From Pseudomonas fluorescens (GTDB taxonomy: Bacteria; Pseudomonadota; Gammaproteobacteria; Pseudomonadales; Pseudomonadaceae), in NCBI RefSeq assembly GCF_902497625.1, contig NZ_CABVGX010000003.1, forward strand, positions 62,001-126,000: a stretch of 64,000 bases of DNA, read 5' to 3'. The notes beneath the pieces are model-generated. The model had not been told where the DNA came from and did not search any database. It worked only from the letters and a program-made list of their open reading frames with translations. The translations under genes were made by a program, and so were the position numbers. Positions 1 through 9,465 of this stretch are shown here, in pieces; within the stretch, counting starts at the first letter, position 1, and the number at the start of each line of letters is the position of its first letter.

Positions 1-1127
1 AGGTCGGAACGCTCGGCGCATTGTGTTTTGCCGCCGCGCTGCTGGTGCAAGGGCTGGTCCGGCGACTGGAGGTCAGCGAAACCCTCGCTGAGCAGCGCGC
101 CAGTGAAGTGATGGGGCTGGAAGCGCTGAACGCGTTGATTTTGCAACGCATGCGCACCGGCATCCTGGTGCTCGATGACCAGCGACGAGTGCAACTGGCC
201 AACCATAGCGCCCTCTCGTTATTGGGCAGGAACCATCTTGAAGGCCAGCGGCTGGAGGACTGCGCCCCCGATCTGGTGGAACGCCTGCACCTCTGGCGCA
301 ACAACCCGACCCTGCGCCCGCAGAGCGTGAAGATCGCTGCTAACGGGGTCGAGCTACAGCCCAGTTTCATCGCCCTTGACCAAAGTTTTGCGCCGCAGAC
401 GCTGGTGTTTCTGGAAGACATCGCGCAGATTGCACAGCACGCTCAGCAACTGAAACTGGCCAGCCTTGGCCGCCTGGCCGCCGGCATCGCTCACGAGATC
501 CGCAACCCGCTAGGTGCCATCAGTCACGCAGCGCAGTTGTTGCGCGAGTCGGAGGAACTGAACAGCGCCGATCGCCGTCTCACGCAAATAATTCAGGACC
601 ATTCACAACGGATGAACCGGGTTATCGAAAACGTCCTGCAATTGTCTCGCCGCCAGCAAACCGAGCCGCAACGGCTTGATTTGAAGCTGTGGCTTGAGCA
701 ATTTGTCGCGGAGACCCGAGAAGGAGCAATCGATCGACAGCAAATTCATCTGCACATCGGCTCGGGAGACCTGCGAACCTTGATGGACCCAAACCAGTTG
801 ACGCAGATTCTCGATAACCTGGTGCGCAATGCCTGGCGCCATAGCGCTCAAGAGCACGATCGGGCGCAGGTCTGGCTGGACCTGTTCGTCGATCCCGACA
901 GCCAGTTACCCATCATGGAAATTCGGGACGACGGCGCAGGCGTAACACCGCAACAGCAAGCGCATCTGTTCGAGCCCTTTTACACCACCAGCGCTCAAGG
1001 CACGGGGCTGGGACTTTATCTTTCCCGTGAGCTGTGCGAAAGCAATCAGGCGCGCCTAGACTTCCAGCCACGCCAAGGCGGCGGTTGCTTTCGCATTACT
1101 TTTGCTCACGGACGGAAACAAAGTTGA
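1..1127 (+). CDS. pilS: PilS, type IV pilus sensor histidine kinase (5' end cut by window)
   Basis: The reading frame is already open at base 3, so the N-terminal membrane segments lie outside the window. The visible part has a short PAS-like segment, then a histidine-kinase core: an H-box (GIAHEIRNPLG, histidine codon near 492), an N-box (LDNLVRNAWRHS) and G-boxes (IRDDGAGV, GTGLGLYLSREL). PilS is the inner-membrane kinase that phosphorylates PilR and, in P. aeruginosa, senses pilin levels in the membrane. The stop TGA overlaps the TTG start of the next gene, so the two are translationally coupled. The assignment rests on the kinase domain plus the adjacent PilR and the nearby minor-pilin genes. 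Confidence 0.93.
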   Translation, partial: VGTLGALCFAAALLVQGLVRRLEVSETLAEQRASEVMGLEALNALILQRMRTGILVLDDQRRVQLANHSALSLLGRNHLEGQRLEDCAPDLVERLHLWRNNPTLRPQSVKIAANGVELQPSFIALDQSFAPQTLVFLEDIAQIAQHAQQLKLASLGRLAAGIAHEIRNPLGAISHAAQLLRESEELNSADRRLTQIIQDHSQRMNRVIENVLQLSRRQQTEPQRLDLKLWLEQFVAETREGAIDRQQIHLHIGSGDLRTLMDPNQLTQILDNLVRNAWRHSAQEHDRAQVWLDLFVDPDSQLPIMEIRDDGAGVTPQQQAHLFEPFYTTSAQGTGLGLYLSRELCESNQARLDFQPRQGGGCFRITFAHGRKQS

Positions 1128-2461
1128 ATACAAGCCCACGGCAGAAAGTCCTCATCGTCGACGACGAACCGGACATCCGCGAACTCCTGGAAATTACTCT
1201 GGGACGGATGAAACTCGAGACGTTAAGCGCCTGCAACCTGGCGGAAGCCAAGGCCCTGCTCAAGCGCGCAACCTTCGACCTGTGCCTGACCGACATGCGC
1301 CTGCCCGACGGCACCGGCCTTGAGCTGGTACAGCATATCCAACAGCGCTACCCGCAACTGCCAGTGGCCATGATCACCGCCTATGGCAACCTTGAAACGG
1401 CGATCAATGCGCTCAAGGCCGGCGCTTTTGATTTTCTGACCAAACCCGTAGACCTCACTCGATTGCGCGAACTGGTCAGCAGTGCCCTGCGCATGCCGGC
1501 ACCCGGCGTGGTCACCGACCGTCGCTTGCTCGGTGACTCGTTGCCCATGCGCAACCTGCGCAAACAAATCGATAAACTCGCCCGCAGCCAGGCCCCGGTG
1601 TACATCAGCGGCGAATCCGGCAGCGGCAAGGAGCTGGTTGCCCGCCTGATTCACGATCAAGGGCCACGCGCCACTCAGCCGTTCGTTCCAGTCAATTGCG
1701 GGGCGATCCCGTCGGAACTGATGGAAAGCGAGTTTTTTGGCCACCGCAAAGGCAGCTTCAGCGGCGCCATCGAAGACAAGCCCGGTCTGTTTCAGGCCGC
1801 GCAAGGCGGGACACTGTTTCTCGATGAAGTGGCGGATTTGCCGTTGGCCATGCAAGTCAAACTGTTGCGAGCGATTCAGGAAAAAGCCGTTCGCAGCGTT
1901 GGCGGCCAACATGAAACCGTGGTGGATGTGCGCATCCTCTGCGCCACGCACAAAGACCTTGATGCGGAAGTCGCCGCCGGACGTTTTCGTCAGGACTTGT
2001 ACTATCGGCTCAACGTGATCGAACTACGCGTGCCCTCGTTGCGTGAACGCCGCGACGACATCGAGTCACTGGCCGATCATGTGCTCAAACGATTGGCTGC
2101 GGTCAGCGGGCAACCGGCAGCGATCCTGCTGCCGCAAGCCGTTGAAGCGCTGAAAAGCTATCGCTTCCCGGGCAATGTGCGAGAGCTGGAAAACATGCTC
2201 GAGCGCGCTCACACCCTGTGCGAAAACCAGCAGATCGAAGCCAGCGATTTGCGCTTGGCGGAAGGCAATTGCAGTGCTGAAAACGGCGCAGCCGATCTGA
2301 AGCAAATCGATAATCTGGAAGATTATCTTGATAACGTCGAGCGCAAACTGATCCTGCAAGCGCTGGAAGAAACTCGCTGGAACCGCACGGCAGCGGCGCA
2401 GCGCTTGAACCTTTCATTCAGATCCATGCGCTATCGGCTGAAAAAATTCGGCCTGGACTGA
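1124..2461 (+). CDS. pilR: PilR, sigma-54-dependent response regulator
   Basis: A 445-residue NtrC-family activator, the usual PilR length. The receiver domain begins KVLIVDDEPDIRE and has the phospho-acceptor Asp in CLTDMRLPD. The central AAA+ domain has Walker A GESGSGKE, a GSFSGA version of the sigma-54-contacting GAFTGA loop, and Walker B LFLDEVADLP. A Fis-type helix-turn-helix ends the protein (WNRTAAAQRLNLSFRSMRYR). I chose the TTG at 1124 as start because it overlaps the pilS stop and gives the family N-terminus; a longer frame from 1034 adds 30 residues that lie inside pilS. In Pseudomonas PilR drives pilA through sigma-54. Confidence 0.95.
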   Translation: MNTSPRQKVLIVDDEPDIRELLEITLGRMKLETLSACNLAEAKALLKRATFDLCLTDMRLPDGTGLELVQHIQQRYPQLPVAMITAYGNLETAINALKAGAFDFLTKPVDLTRLRELVSSALRMPAPGVVTDRRLLGDSLPMRNLRKQIDKLARSQAPVYISGESGSGKELVARLIHDQGPRATQPFVPVNCGAIPSELMESEFFGHRKGSFSGAIEDKPGLFQAAQGGTLFLDEVADLPLAMQVKLLRAIQEKAVRSVGGQHETVVDVRILCATHKDLDAEVAAGRFRQDLYYRLNVIELRVPSLRERRDDIESLADHVLKRLAAVSGQPAAILLPQAVEALKSYRFPGNVRELENMLERAHTLCENQQIEASDLRLAEGNCSAENGAADLKQIDNLEDYLDNVERKLILQALEETRWNRTAAAQRLNLSFRSMRYRLKKFGLD

Positions 2462-2469
2462 CGCCTGAC

Positions 2470-2531
2470 AAATCGCAGCCTTCGCAGCACGCCCCCCCCC
2501 CTGTAGGAGCTGCCGCAGGCTGCGATCTTTT
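2470..2531. repeat. REP palindrome with C10 tract
   Basis: An inverted pair of the 'TGTAGGAGCTGC...GGCTGCGATCTTTT' REP family (left arm 2471-2489, right arm 2502-2531) separated by ten consecutive C. It lies between the convergent pilR and thiO and may serve as their terminator. Confidence 0.7.
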
Positions 2532-2534
2532 CTG

Positions 2535-3635
2535 TCAAATACGCCCATCCGGCGCATACGGCGCCGGATCAATGATCGGCGTCCTCCCCAGCATCACATC
2601 GGCAAACAACTGACACGATGCCGGCGCCAGCACCAGACCATTTCGGTAATGCCCGCAATTGAGCCATAACCGCTCGAAGCCCGGCACCTGACCAATATAA
2701 GGGATGCCCTCCGGCGATCCCGGACGCAACCCTGCCCAGTGCCCCACCACCTCGGCGTCCGCCAATGCCGGGATCAATTCAACTGCGGAGGCTTTCAGGC
2801 TTGCCAGTGCGGAATGGGTGGGCGTCTTATCGAAACCTTCGTGTTCCAGGGTGCTGCCGATCAGGATGTGACCGTCACGCCGGGGAATGGCGTAACGACC
2901 TTTGGCCAACACCATGCTCGGCAGGAAATCTGCGGCACATTTGTACAGAATCATCTGCCCTTTTACCGGCTCCACCGGCAATTCGAGCCCGAGCATCTTG
3001 AGCAACTCGCCGCTCCATGCGCCTGCGGTCAAAACAACCTGATCGGCATCAACGTCGCCGCTACTGGTCTGCACTCCGACGACTTCATTGCCTTCACGAA
3101 TGAAGCCGTTGACCTCGCATTGCTCGTGAATCGTCACGTTGGGCAGCGCCAGCAGCGCCGCCTTGAGAGATTTGACCAAGCGTGGATTGCGCACATTGGC
3201 CACGTCAGCCATGTAGATGGCGCGAGAAAATCCGCTGCCCAGGACCGACACCGCATCATGAACGGCTGAGATATCCACCTCCCGCAGCGGGCGATTCTGC
3301 CGTTTGGCCCATGCCAGCGCCTCGGCTTCGTCATCCAGATCGAGCCAATACAAGCCGGTGGTGTGAACTTCAGGATCAACCCCGGTCGCCGCAAACAAAC
3401 GCTCGGCCAGCTGTGGATAAAAATCCTGCGACCAATGCGCTAACGCGGTAACGGCCGGGCTATAGCGCCACGGGTAAAGCGGCGAAACGATACCGCCGCC
3501 CGCCCAAGAGGATTCCTGCCCGACATTTGCACGATCCAGCAGCACCACGCTGCCCACCTCTGATGCGAGGTTGAACGCCGTAAGCAGGCCGATTACGCCA
3601 CCGCCGACGATCACCACTTGTTGTTGCATGGTCAT
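2535..3635 (-). CDS. thiO: Glycine oxidase ThiO (FAD-dependent)
   Basis: A 366-residue D-amino-acid-oxidase-family flavoprotein. An N-terminal Rossmann motif (VVIVGGGVIGLLTAF) binds FAD, and the C-terminal part has the family segment GLRPGSPEGIPYIG. ThiO oxidises glycine to iminoglycine (dehydroglycine) for the thiazole ring of thiamine. The start at 3635 (MTMQQQ) has a GGAT-type ribosome site about 10 bases upstream; the open frame extends to 3731 but the extra 32 residues are not family-like. Its 3' end faces pilR across a REP element. The position between pilR and the minor pilins is the same as in P. aeruginosa. Confidence 0.9.
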   Translation of the reverse strand: MTMQQQVVIVGGGVIGLLTAFNLASEVGSVVLLDRANVGQESSWAGGGIVSPLYPWRYSPAVTALAHWSQDFYPQLAERLFAATGVDPEVHTTGLYWLDLDDEAEALAWAKRQNRPLREVDISAVHDAVSVLGSGFSRAIYMADVANVRNPRLVKSLKAALLALPNVTIHEQCEVNGFIREGNEVVGVQTSSGDVDADQVVLTAGAWSGELLKMLGLELPVEPVKGQMILYKCAADFLPSMVLAKGRYAIPRRDGHILIGSTLEHEGFDKTPTHSALASLKASAVELIPALADAEVVGHWAGLRPGSPEGIPYIGQVPGFERLWLNCGHYRNGLVLAPASCQLFADVMLGRTPIIDPAPYAPDGRI

Positions 3636-3687
3636 TTTCTGATCCAACCGGGAAATAGACAGAGGCGCAAAGAGCCCCCGAAGAGAT

Positions 3688-4086
3688 TCAGCGCCCCCAA
3701 CAGTCTTTAGCCACCAGGCCTGCCTTGGCATTGACCATGTCGCGGACTCCGGTGTTGCTGATTCTGAAGTTCCCGCACTTGTCCGCTGCCATGGCTTTGC
3801 CGGCTCTGCGTTCTGCGATCAGCAGGAACTTCTGGGCCTCGATAGTCGGGGTGATCTTGTAGAACTCATTGCCATCGCTGAGTCCGGCAGCACTGTAGGC
3901 GTTATTTAATGAATAAGACCTCTCGAGAATCTGCGCCTGCTCGGACAGCAGCCCTGCCACTTCCGCCCGTCGCCCCTTGTTTACGTATTCAGTGAGGCTG
4001 GGGTAACCGATGGTGATGATGATGCCGATGATCGCCACCACAATCAGGATTTCGATCAGGGTAAAGCCTCGGTTGGTTCTGCGCAT
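3688..4086 (-). CDS. pilE: Minor pilin PilE
   Basis: A 132-residue type IV minor pilin. It has a short class III leader ending RG, processed by PilD before FTLIEILIVVAIIG, with Glu at position 5 of the mature protein and a hydrophobic N-terminal helix. Two Cys near the C-terminus (DKCGNF and AKDCWGR) could form the D-region disulfide loop. It begins 13 bases after the pilY1 stop and is the last gene of the minor-pilin operon. PilE joins the initiation complex at the pilus tip and recruits the other minor pilins. I see no pilY2-like frame between pilY1 and pilE. Confidence 0.9.
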   Translation of the reverse strand: MRRTNRGFTLIEILIVVAIIGIIITIGYPSLTEYVNKGRRAEVAGLLSEQAQILERSYSLNNAYSAAGLSDGNEFYKITPTIEAQKFLLIAERRAGKAMAADKCGNFRISNTGVRDMVNAKAGLVAKDCWGR

Positions 4087-4099
4087 GCTCAGCTCTCGC

Positions 4100-7000
4100 T
4101 TACTGTATTTGTCGCCACATGATGCGACGACTTCCGCCGCCACCTTTTTCAATCAACGTAGTAATGCCACCACTGGAATCCGTAACAACTTTGCGCAATG
4201 CGCCGTTGACTATGGCATTCAGCGTTGGGATCCCGCCGCTGAAGACAACACCGGCGGAAATCGCGTCATTGCTATCAACGACGCCATCGTTGTTGGTATC
4301 GAGCACCGCATAGTTGAGCATCTTACCGGTGAAAGCGTCGAGTTCGACCAGCTTGCCGGAGCCAAAGCTGGAGCAAGGATCGGTGGTGTCCACGCTGGCG
4401 GTGGTGAAAATGATCCGCCCCAACACCAAACTGGCCTGGTTGATCACTCTTTCACCGGTCAGCGCGTTGTTATACACCAGCGGCAGGTACCAGCCTTTCT
4501 TGGCCGGATACGTCGTGTCGTTCTGACTGACGGTTACGAACTGGCCTGAGCTGCCGGAAAATACCCCTGAAACCGATTGAGCCTGCAAGCTGGAAATCGG
4601 GATTTGCCCCGAGCCACCCTCGGCATCCCAAATTGCATAGAACGCTTGCAGATCCTTGTTTGTCTTGTCAGCTGTTTCGTTGAATTTTCCCGTGCCGAAA
4701 AACACCATCTTGCCGCCAACAGGGTTGTCCGCCAGCAACGGCTGTACGGTGATTGGCTGGGTCGCGCCCAGCGAGGTGGCGGGCGCGGTAAACAGTGGCT
4801 TGCCTGCGAATGCCACTCCCCAACCGTTGGAGTCTTCGCCGGCGAACTGAAATTTCCACATACGACCTTTCAGATCCCCCGCATAAGCTGCTTCCACAGT
4901 ATTCGAGGCATTGACCCTGAGCTTCACCGACGAGAGCCCATTATTGGTTTCGGTGCTGTCCACGACGATTTTCCTGATCAACGCGCCACTGGCAACGTCC
5001 ACAACGTACAGCGCGGCTACGCCAGAGTGACTACCGTAGCCGTTGGAGATAAATGCGGCCCATCGTCCATTGGGCAAGCGCGCCACTTCTGGTCGGGCAT
5101 AGGCGTAACCCAGGTCATTGAAGGCGTTGGCAGGGGTTGGCGTAGCCGGAGCACTGATTTCCCACACAGCATTTATATCGTTCGTAGAGCCGTCAAACAG
5201 CTGCAGCCCGTAAAACGTTTTGCCCCCCGCCCCGGTGCCACCGATGGCCAGTGTTTTCCATGTTGCACCGACCTTCGCGTCGAATACCCCGATCTGGCCG
5301 TCCACTAAAAACTTGTGGCTCACACCATTGATGTATGACGGATCGGCGATATAGCGCAAGGAAGGCAGCACGCTTGAGGGCATGTACGCATAGCGTCGTC
5401 TGCCGTCTTTGGTATTGATGACGCTGACAAATCCATCGTTGGCATTGACGACCAGCCCGGGGGTCATACTCGCGGATTTCTTTGCGAGATAGGCGGTATA
5501 GCTCATGTCACCCGACAGATCGGCAGCAGTTTTTTCAGTCGGAGATATCAGCACCAGAGGTGAATTAATGATGTCGCCAAGCAGCGCGGCACGGAATTTA
5601 AGACCCGTGATATTTGTGCCTTTGGCCCACTCGACCAGTTGAATGCCAGAGAGTCCATTAGGCACGTTCTGGCTGAGTGAGACCCTTTGTGCCGGGGAAA
5701 ATCTCTCGTAAACCAGGGGCACGACGACGTTATCCACAGTCTGCCAGGACTGGTAGACCGGTGCCGGGGCTGCAGGCACGATGGTCTGGTCGGTGTTCCA
5801 CAGAGTGACGGAGGTGTTGACGGTGTTGCTGGAAGTGAAGCCGAACGATTTGATCGTGCCGCGCCAGTCCTTAGGGTCGTAGCCGGTCTGATAGAACGCT
5901 GAGCCTGTGTCGATAATCGGCCCGCTTGATGTACCGCCACCGCCGGAACCGGCCTTGGAGGTAATTTCGCTCAGAGCTGATGATAGTGCAGCGGTAAGCC
6001 CGGCGCTGTCAGTCGCCTGGTAGTACTTGCCCTGCCCGTAAGCGGCCGCACTGGACAGCATTTCGTTGGCAGCCGTAAAACCTACGGTGTAAGTATTCAT
6101 GTTCTGTTTGGGAAAGTCGCCGCTGTTCCAGCTTTTGTCAGTCACGTCATTGCCAGTACTGCGCATGTCGATGTCGAATGCAAACTTTGCGATGTCGTCC
6201 AGAAAAAGCGAATCCCCTTCGCCATCGCCACCTAGGGGGTTGTCACCGTCGTTATTTTTGCCGTCCCAGTTGGGCAATCTCGGCCCGCCTTGCGCTGTGG
6301 CTTGCGGATCATTGGTAGGGTATGTCCGGTCAAAAGTCGGCAAGCCATCGGTAATCACTACGCCATAGTTTTTCTGGCAACGGTACTGAATCGGACTGGT
6401 GTAGGTACTTGGCGAAGAGTTGTAGTACGGAGCCATTCCGCGCATGTAACGGGTAATTTCGTAATAGGCTTCTGCCAGAGGCGTGTTGGCGATTGCACCA
6501 AGACTTTCGATCGAGGTTATGAGGTTGTTGTAGTTGGTGTTTGCCGTATTCTGAGTAACGCTGCCGACGGGAGACAGATCACTGATCGCGCGGGCAATAT
6601 AACCGCCCGGACCGGAGTTGCCGCTCGCCGGCGGGTTGAATGTCGCCAAGCCGATCCGCAACGAGCGGTTACTGGCGACCAGATTTTTCGACACGTCCTG
6701 CGCAACGCTGAGGCGCACCTCATCGGGAATGACCTTGTTAGTGAAATCAGCCTGCCCGGAAACTCTGCTCACCAAATAAGAAAGATAGTTGGCCGTGTAC
6801 CGGGTTGCTTCGTTTCCCACCGGATCCGGCAGCTTCATGCAAACCGATGACAAGCCCAAAAAACCACGGTAAAAACCGTACCATCTGCCATTTCGCGTAT
6901 CGGTCGAGCATCCTCCTCGATTGAGGGTGGATAACTGGACATTGGTATCGGTCATGTCAAGGCCGACACCACTAAAACAGGACGTATTGGAGTTGCAGTA

Positions 7001-7228
7001 CGCGATTTGCGGGTAGTTGGTAGCCGGTTTGAAATCCGGGTCCCAGATAATGTTATTCATGCTTCCCGAGTCATCGATCAGCAACATCACATTTGGCGGC
7101 ACGGCCGCCGCGCTCAACAGCGGTGAATCCGACGGCGTGAATGCGTAGGCCGGTGCCGCAAGATACAAGCCCAGCAGCGCACCGCACACCGACTGGCGTA
7201 ACCCGGCGCGCGCTTCAGTATTTGGCAT
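4100..7228 (-). CDS. pilY1: PilY1, pilus-tip adhesin and assembly factor
   Basis: A 1042-residue exported protein, somewhat shorter than P. aeruginosa PilY1 (about 1160). A signal peptide covers residues 1-29 and ends PAYA. A von Willebrand A-like domain carries the MIDAS motif DDSGSM at residues 52-57. The C-terminal half is the PilY1 beta-propeller-type region and includes an EF-hand-like calcium loop (DTNNDGVVDSND, about 977-988). I placed the start at 7228 (MPNTEARAG) because this gives a proper signal peptide and a 14-base overlap with the pilX end. Calcium binding by this loop in P. aeruginosa controls pilus retraction; the same role here is inferred from the conserved loop. Confidence 0.93.
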   Translation of the reverse strand: MPNTEARAGLRQSVCGALLGLYLAAPAYAFTPSDSPLLSAAAVPPNVMLLIDDSGSMNNIIWDPDFKPATNYPQIAYCNSNTSCFSGVGLDMTDTNVQLSTLNRGGCSTDTRNGRWYGFYRGFLGLSSVCMKLPDPVGNEATRYTANYLSYLVSRVSGQADFTNKVIPDEVRLSVAQDVSKNLVASNRSLRIGLATFNPPASGNSGPGGYIARAISDLSPVGSVTQNTANTNYNNLITSIESLGAIANTPLAEAYYEITRYMRGMAPYYNSSPSTYTSPIQYRCQKNYGVVITDGLPTFDRTYPTNDPQATAQGGPRLPNWDGKNNDGDNPLGGDGEGDSLFLDDIAKFAFDIDMRSTGNDVTDKSWNSGDFPKQNMNTYTVGFTAANEMLSSAAAYGQGKYYQATDSAGLTAALSSALSEITSKAGSGGGGTSSGPIIDTGSAFYQTGYDPKDWRGTIKSFGFTSSNTVNTSVTLWNTDQTIVPAAPAPVYQSWQTVDNVVVPLVYERFSPAQRVSLSQNVPNGLSGIQLVEWAKGTNITGLKFRAALLGDIINSPLVLISPTEKTAADLSGDMSYTAYLAKKSASMTPGLVVNANDGFVSVINTKDGRRRYAYMPSSVLPSLRYIADPSYINGVSHKFLVDGQIGVFDAKVGATWKTLAIGGTGAGGKTFYGLQLFDGSTNDINAVWEISAPATPTPANAFNDLGYAYARPEVARLPNGRWAAFISNGYGSHSGVAALYVVDVASGALIRKIVVDSTETNNGLSSVKLRVNASNTVEAAYAGDLKGRMWKFQFAGEDSNGWGVAFAGKPLFTAPATSLGATQPITVQPLLADNPVGGKMVFFGTGKFNETADKTNKDLQAFYAIWDAEGGSGQIPISSLQAQSVSGVFSGSSGQFVTVSQNDTTYPAKKGWYLPLVYNNALTGERVINQASLVLGRIIFTTASVDTTDPCSSFGSGKLVELDAFTGKMLNYAVLDTNNDGVVDSNDAISAGVVFSGGIPTLNAIVNGALRKVVTDSSGGITTLIEKGGGGSRRIMWRQIQ

Positions 7229-7694
7229 AGACGCTCTCCACCACACTACGAACGTTGTCGCCAACGATTGCCACTGCCGTGACCCGATAAAGCGTCGCCG
7301 GGGTGTTGCTTGGTACATTCACCGCGCTCAGCGTAGTACCGAGGTTTTGCACACCGTAAAAACCTCTGCCGGCCGCAACCCAGGTGATCCCTGACCTGGT
7401 GCCTGCGGTGGTCAATGTCAGCGCATCGGTTGGTGGCAAGCATTGATTGCCGCTGCACGGCGCCAAATTGTAAGTCTCCAGCTGAACAGCGCTTTCACCG
7501 ATGCGCAGCGCCGCTTCAGCTATTTGAAAAGATTGATTGCGCAACGTTACGCTGCCGGCCATTTTCTCTTGCAGGGTGGCGTTCTGCATTGACGAAATAC
7601 CGATCAACGTCAGTAGCAGCAGGAAAACCAGGCTGACCAGTAACGCCATACCGCGCTGGGACACCGGAGATTTGTTCATCTGGGCGCCACTCAT
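7215..7694 (-). CDS. pilX: Minor pilin PilX
   Basis: A 159-residue prepilin-like protein. The leader ends QRG and is followed by MALLVSLVFLLLLTLIG; residue 5 of the mature protein is not Glu, as in GspK/PilX-type pilins that cap the fibre tip. The start at 7694 overlaps the pilW stop as ATGA; a second Met at 7679 (MNKSPVSQRG) is also possible and would shorten the leader by five residues. The gene overlaps pilY1 by 14 bases. PilX pairs with PilY1 in the priming complex. Two Cys (PCSGNQC) lie in the globular part. Confidence 0.85.
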   Translation of the reverse strand: MSGAQMNKSPVSQRGMALLVSLVFLLLLTLIGISSMQNATLQEKMAGSVTLRNQSFQIAEAALRIGESAVQLETYNLAPCSGNQCLPPTDALTLTTAGTRSGITWVAAGRGFYGVQNLGTTLSAVNVPSNTPATLYRVTAVAIVGDNVRSVVESVYAKY

Positions 7695-8416
7695 GGCAAG
7701 CGGTTGCGCAATGCGGCAACCACGCTGAAGGTTTGATCGAGAACCCGCTTGTCTGGATCGCTGAGAGTCAGTGTCAGCCGCACACTGCGGATTCGCGCCG
7801 TGTCTGTCGGATTGAGGCTGTAGCTGGAAACGGAGGCGTCAGTTGCAGAACTGGCCAGGCCGAAACTCACGGTAAAAGTCCTGACATTATTGATCAGGAC
7901 ATATTGTGCAGGGGTTCCGGTCCCAACGCCCATCGTCAGCTGTTTATCCTTGAGGGTGTAAATCAGCCGGCGAATCGGGAAGGCCGATTTCCCCGCAGTC
8001 ACCTCAGCCGAGGTCAATGTACGCGCTCCGGCGGAAACGGTGACGTCGTTTCGACAATCGCTCACCACCGTCCACGTTGGCGACCCACCGGAATTGCCTA
8101 CATCCGCCGTGGCCAGCGTCAACTTCCCGCTGGTGTTATCCCAATTGATTGGCTCGTCCCGCGCGGGAATAAAATTGGCAGGTGCCGAGGCTGTGGGGAC
8201 CATGATGCAACCAAACATACCCACCATACGGATTTCCTGAATCATCTTGCTCAGGACGAACCGCGCATCTTCCTGCATGTTCGCGGCCGTGTTCTGGCTG
8301 ACGAAGGTGTTCTTGGCCGAAATGAAAATTTGCGCCACTCCGAGGACGACCACCAGGCTCAACGCCAGCGCGATCAGCAATTCGATCAGGCCGAAACCTC
8401 TGCTCGTGCGGTTCAT
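7691..8416 (-). CDS. pilW: Minor pilin PilW
   Basis: A 241-residue minor pilin. The class III leader MNRTSRG is followed by FGLIELLIALALSLVVVLG with Glu at mature position 5. The C-terminal half has the PilW-family beta-rich region. Start at 8416 forms an ATGA overlap with the pilV stop, and its own stop forms an ATGA overlap with pilX, so the set is translationally coupled. PilW belongs to the PilVWX-FimU-PilE tip complex needed to initiate pili. An upstream extension to 8506 lies within pilV and is not likely to be used. Confidence 0.88.
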   Translation of the reverse strand: MNRTSRGFGLIELLIALALSLVVVLGVAQIFISAKNTFVSQNTAANMQEDARFVLSKMIQEIRMVGMFGCIMVPTASAPANFIPARDEPINWDNTSGKLTLATADVGNSGGSPTWTVVSDCRNDVTVSAGARTLTSAEVTAGKSAFPIRRLIYTLKDKQLTMGVGTGTPAQYVLINNVRTFTVSFGLASSATDASVSSYSLNPTDTARIRSVRLTLTLSDPDKRVLDQTFSVVAALRNRLP

Positions 8417-8865
8417 GGTGTCGCCACCGGATCGACGCTGGCACGACTGACCAGGACAAAACTGCGCCGGGTATTGGCGACGTTCGCCGCTCGCGAGTCG
8501 TCCCAAGTAATGGTAATGGTGTGTTCGCGTTTATTATTGAGAGTGACAGTGCCTGTCGCGGTTGCGCCCAAGGAGGTCACGATGTTGTTGGTGAAGTCGT
8601 AAAGGTCTTGATCCCGGGCGACACTCAGGTTGCCAGCAGCAGGCGGAGTGACGGTATAATCGGCCCCGGCATTGGCGCGAATGCGGTCCATCATGTCATA
8701 GGCAATGAAGCTGGCCTGACTGGTCATGCGCGCGCTATCGGTATACTTCAGCGCATTGAGCTGAAACGCCGCAGCGCCCAGCAAACCCACGGTCAGAATC
8801 AACAACGCGACCAGTACTTCGATCAGCGTCGTGCCCTCCTGAGCAACTTTGCTCCATCCCCTCAT
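8413..8865 (-). CDS. pilV: Minor pilin PilV
   Basis: A 150-residue minor pilin. The leader ends QEG before TTLIEVLVALLILTVGLLG; Glu is at mature position 5. The start at 8865 makes an ATGA overlap with the upstream GspH/FimU-like gene, and the stop makes an ATGA overlap with pilW. The protein matches the PilV family in length and in the GLLGAAAFQ segment after the hydrophobic helix. Function: tip-complex component of type IV pili; GspI-like position in the complex. Confidence 0.87.
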   Translation of the reverse strand: MRGWSKVAQEGTTLIEVLVALLILTVGLLGAAAFQLNALKYTDSARMTSQASFIAYDMMDRIRANAGADYTVTPPAAGNLSVARDQDLYDFTNNIVTSLGATATGTVTLNNKREHTITITWDDSRAANVANTRRSFVLVSRASVDPVATP

Positions 8866-9335
8866 CCGCAGTTTCCGCCCAATAGAATTCGTCCGTTCAG
8901 ACACACATTAAGCTTTCTGCTTTGCGTCCCCAGTGCATAGTCAATGGCCACCGGTGTGGCCGGTGCTGACAAGCCACCCAGATTATTGAAATCGATGGTG
9001 GTCACTCCTGAGGTTAGCGTCAGAGTGGCGCCACTGCTCATCGCGGGAACAACGCGTAATACTTTCGCCTGGTAGTCGGGACCATCGAATACGGAGAGTC
9101 CGCCCGTCCAGGCACCGCCCACGACCGAGGGACGAAGTCCGGCAATGCCCCCGCGATTAATCGCTTCAAGACGAGCAAAATTCAAGGCGCGTTGCAGGTC
9201 ACCGATTTCCGTATCGGCCTTGGTAGATTGCACCGAGCGAGTAAAGGCCGGCACCGCCATGGTGATCAGGATCAGGAACACCGCGAGCGCGACCAGCAAC
9301 TCGATCAGCGTGAAACCTTTTGTACGAAGATCCAT
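8862..9335 (-). CDS. fimU: Minor pilin of GspH/FimT family, likely FimU
   Basis: A 157-residue minor pilin and the first gene of the minus-strand operon. The leader MDLRTKG is followed by FTLIELLVALAVFLILITMAVPAF, then a GspH-type domain (ALNFARLEAINRGG). Two C-terminal Cys (NVCLNG, GGNCG) could pair. By position directly before pilV it matches FimU; FimT and FimU are homologous and cannot be separated with certainty by eye. Start 9335 is chosen because the upstream frame to 9449 lacks a leader. The promoter should lie in 9336-9465, shared with the divergent fimT-like gene. Confidence 0.8.
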   Translation of the reverse strand: MDLRTKGFTLIELLVALAVFLILITMAVPAFTRSVQSTKADTEIGDLQRALNFARLEAINRGGIAGLRPSVVGGAWTGGLSVFDGPDYQAKVLRVVPAMSSGATLTLTSGVTTIDFNNLGGLSAPATPVAIDYALGTQSRKLNVCLNGRILLGGNCG

Positions 9336-9465
9336 CGGTGCCCTCGGTTGCCGTCGGCTATACCTGCTTCTACACGCTAAAACATTCGACCGGCAGATGT
9401 AACAACGATTTGCCATTACTCGTGCAAGGAATGCGCGGGCCGCCGTCACTCAGGGAGAAAATGAC

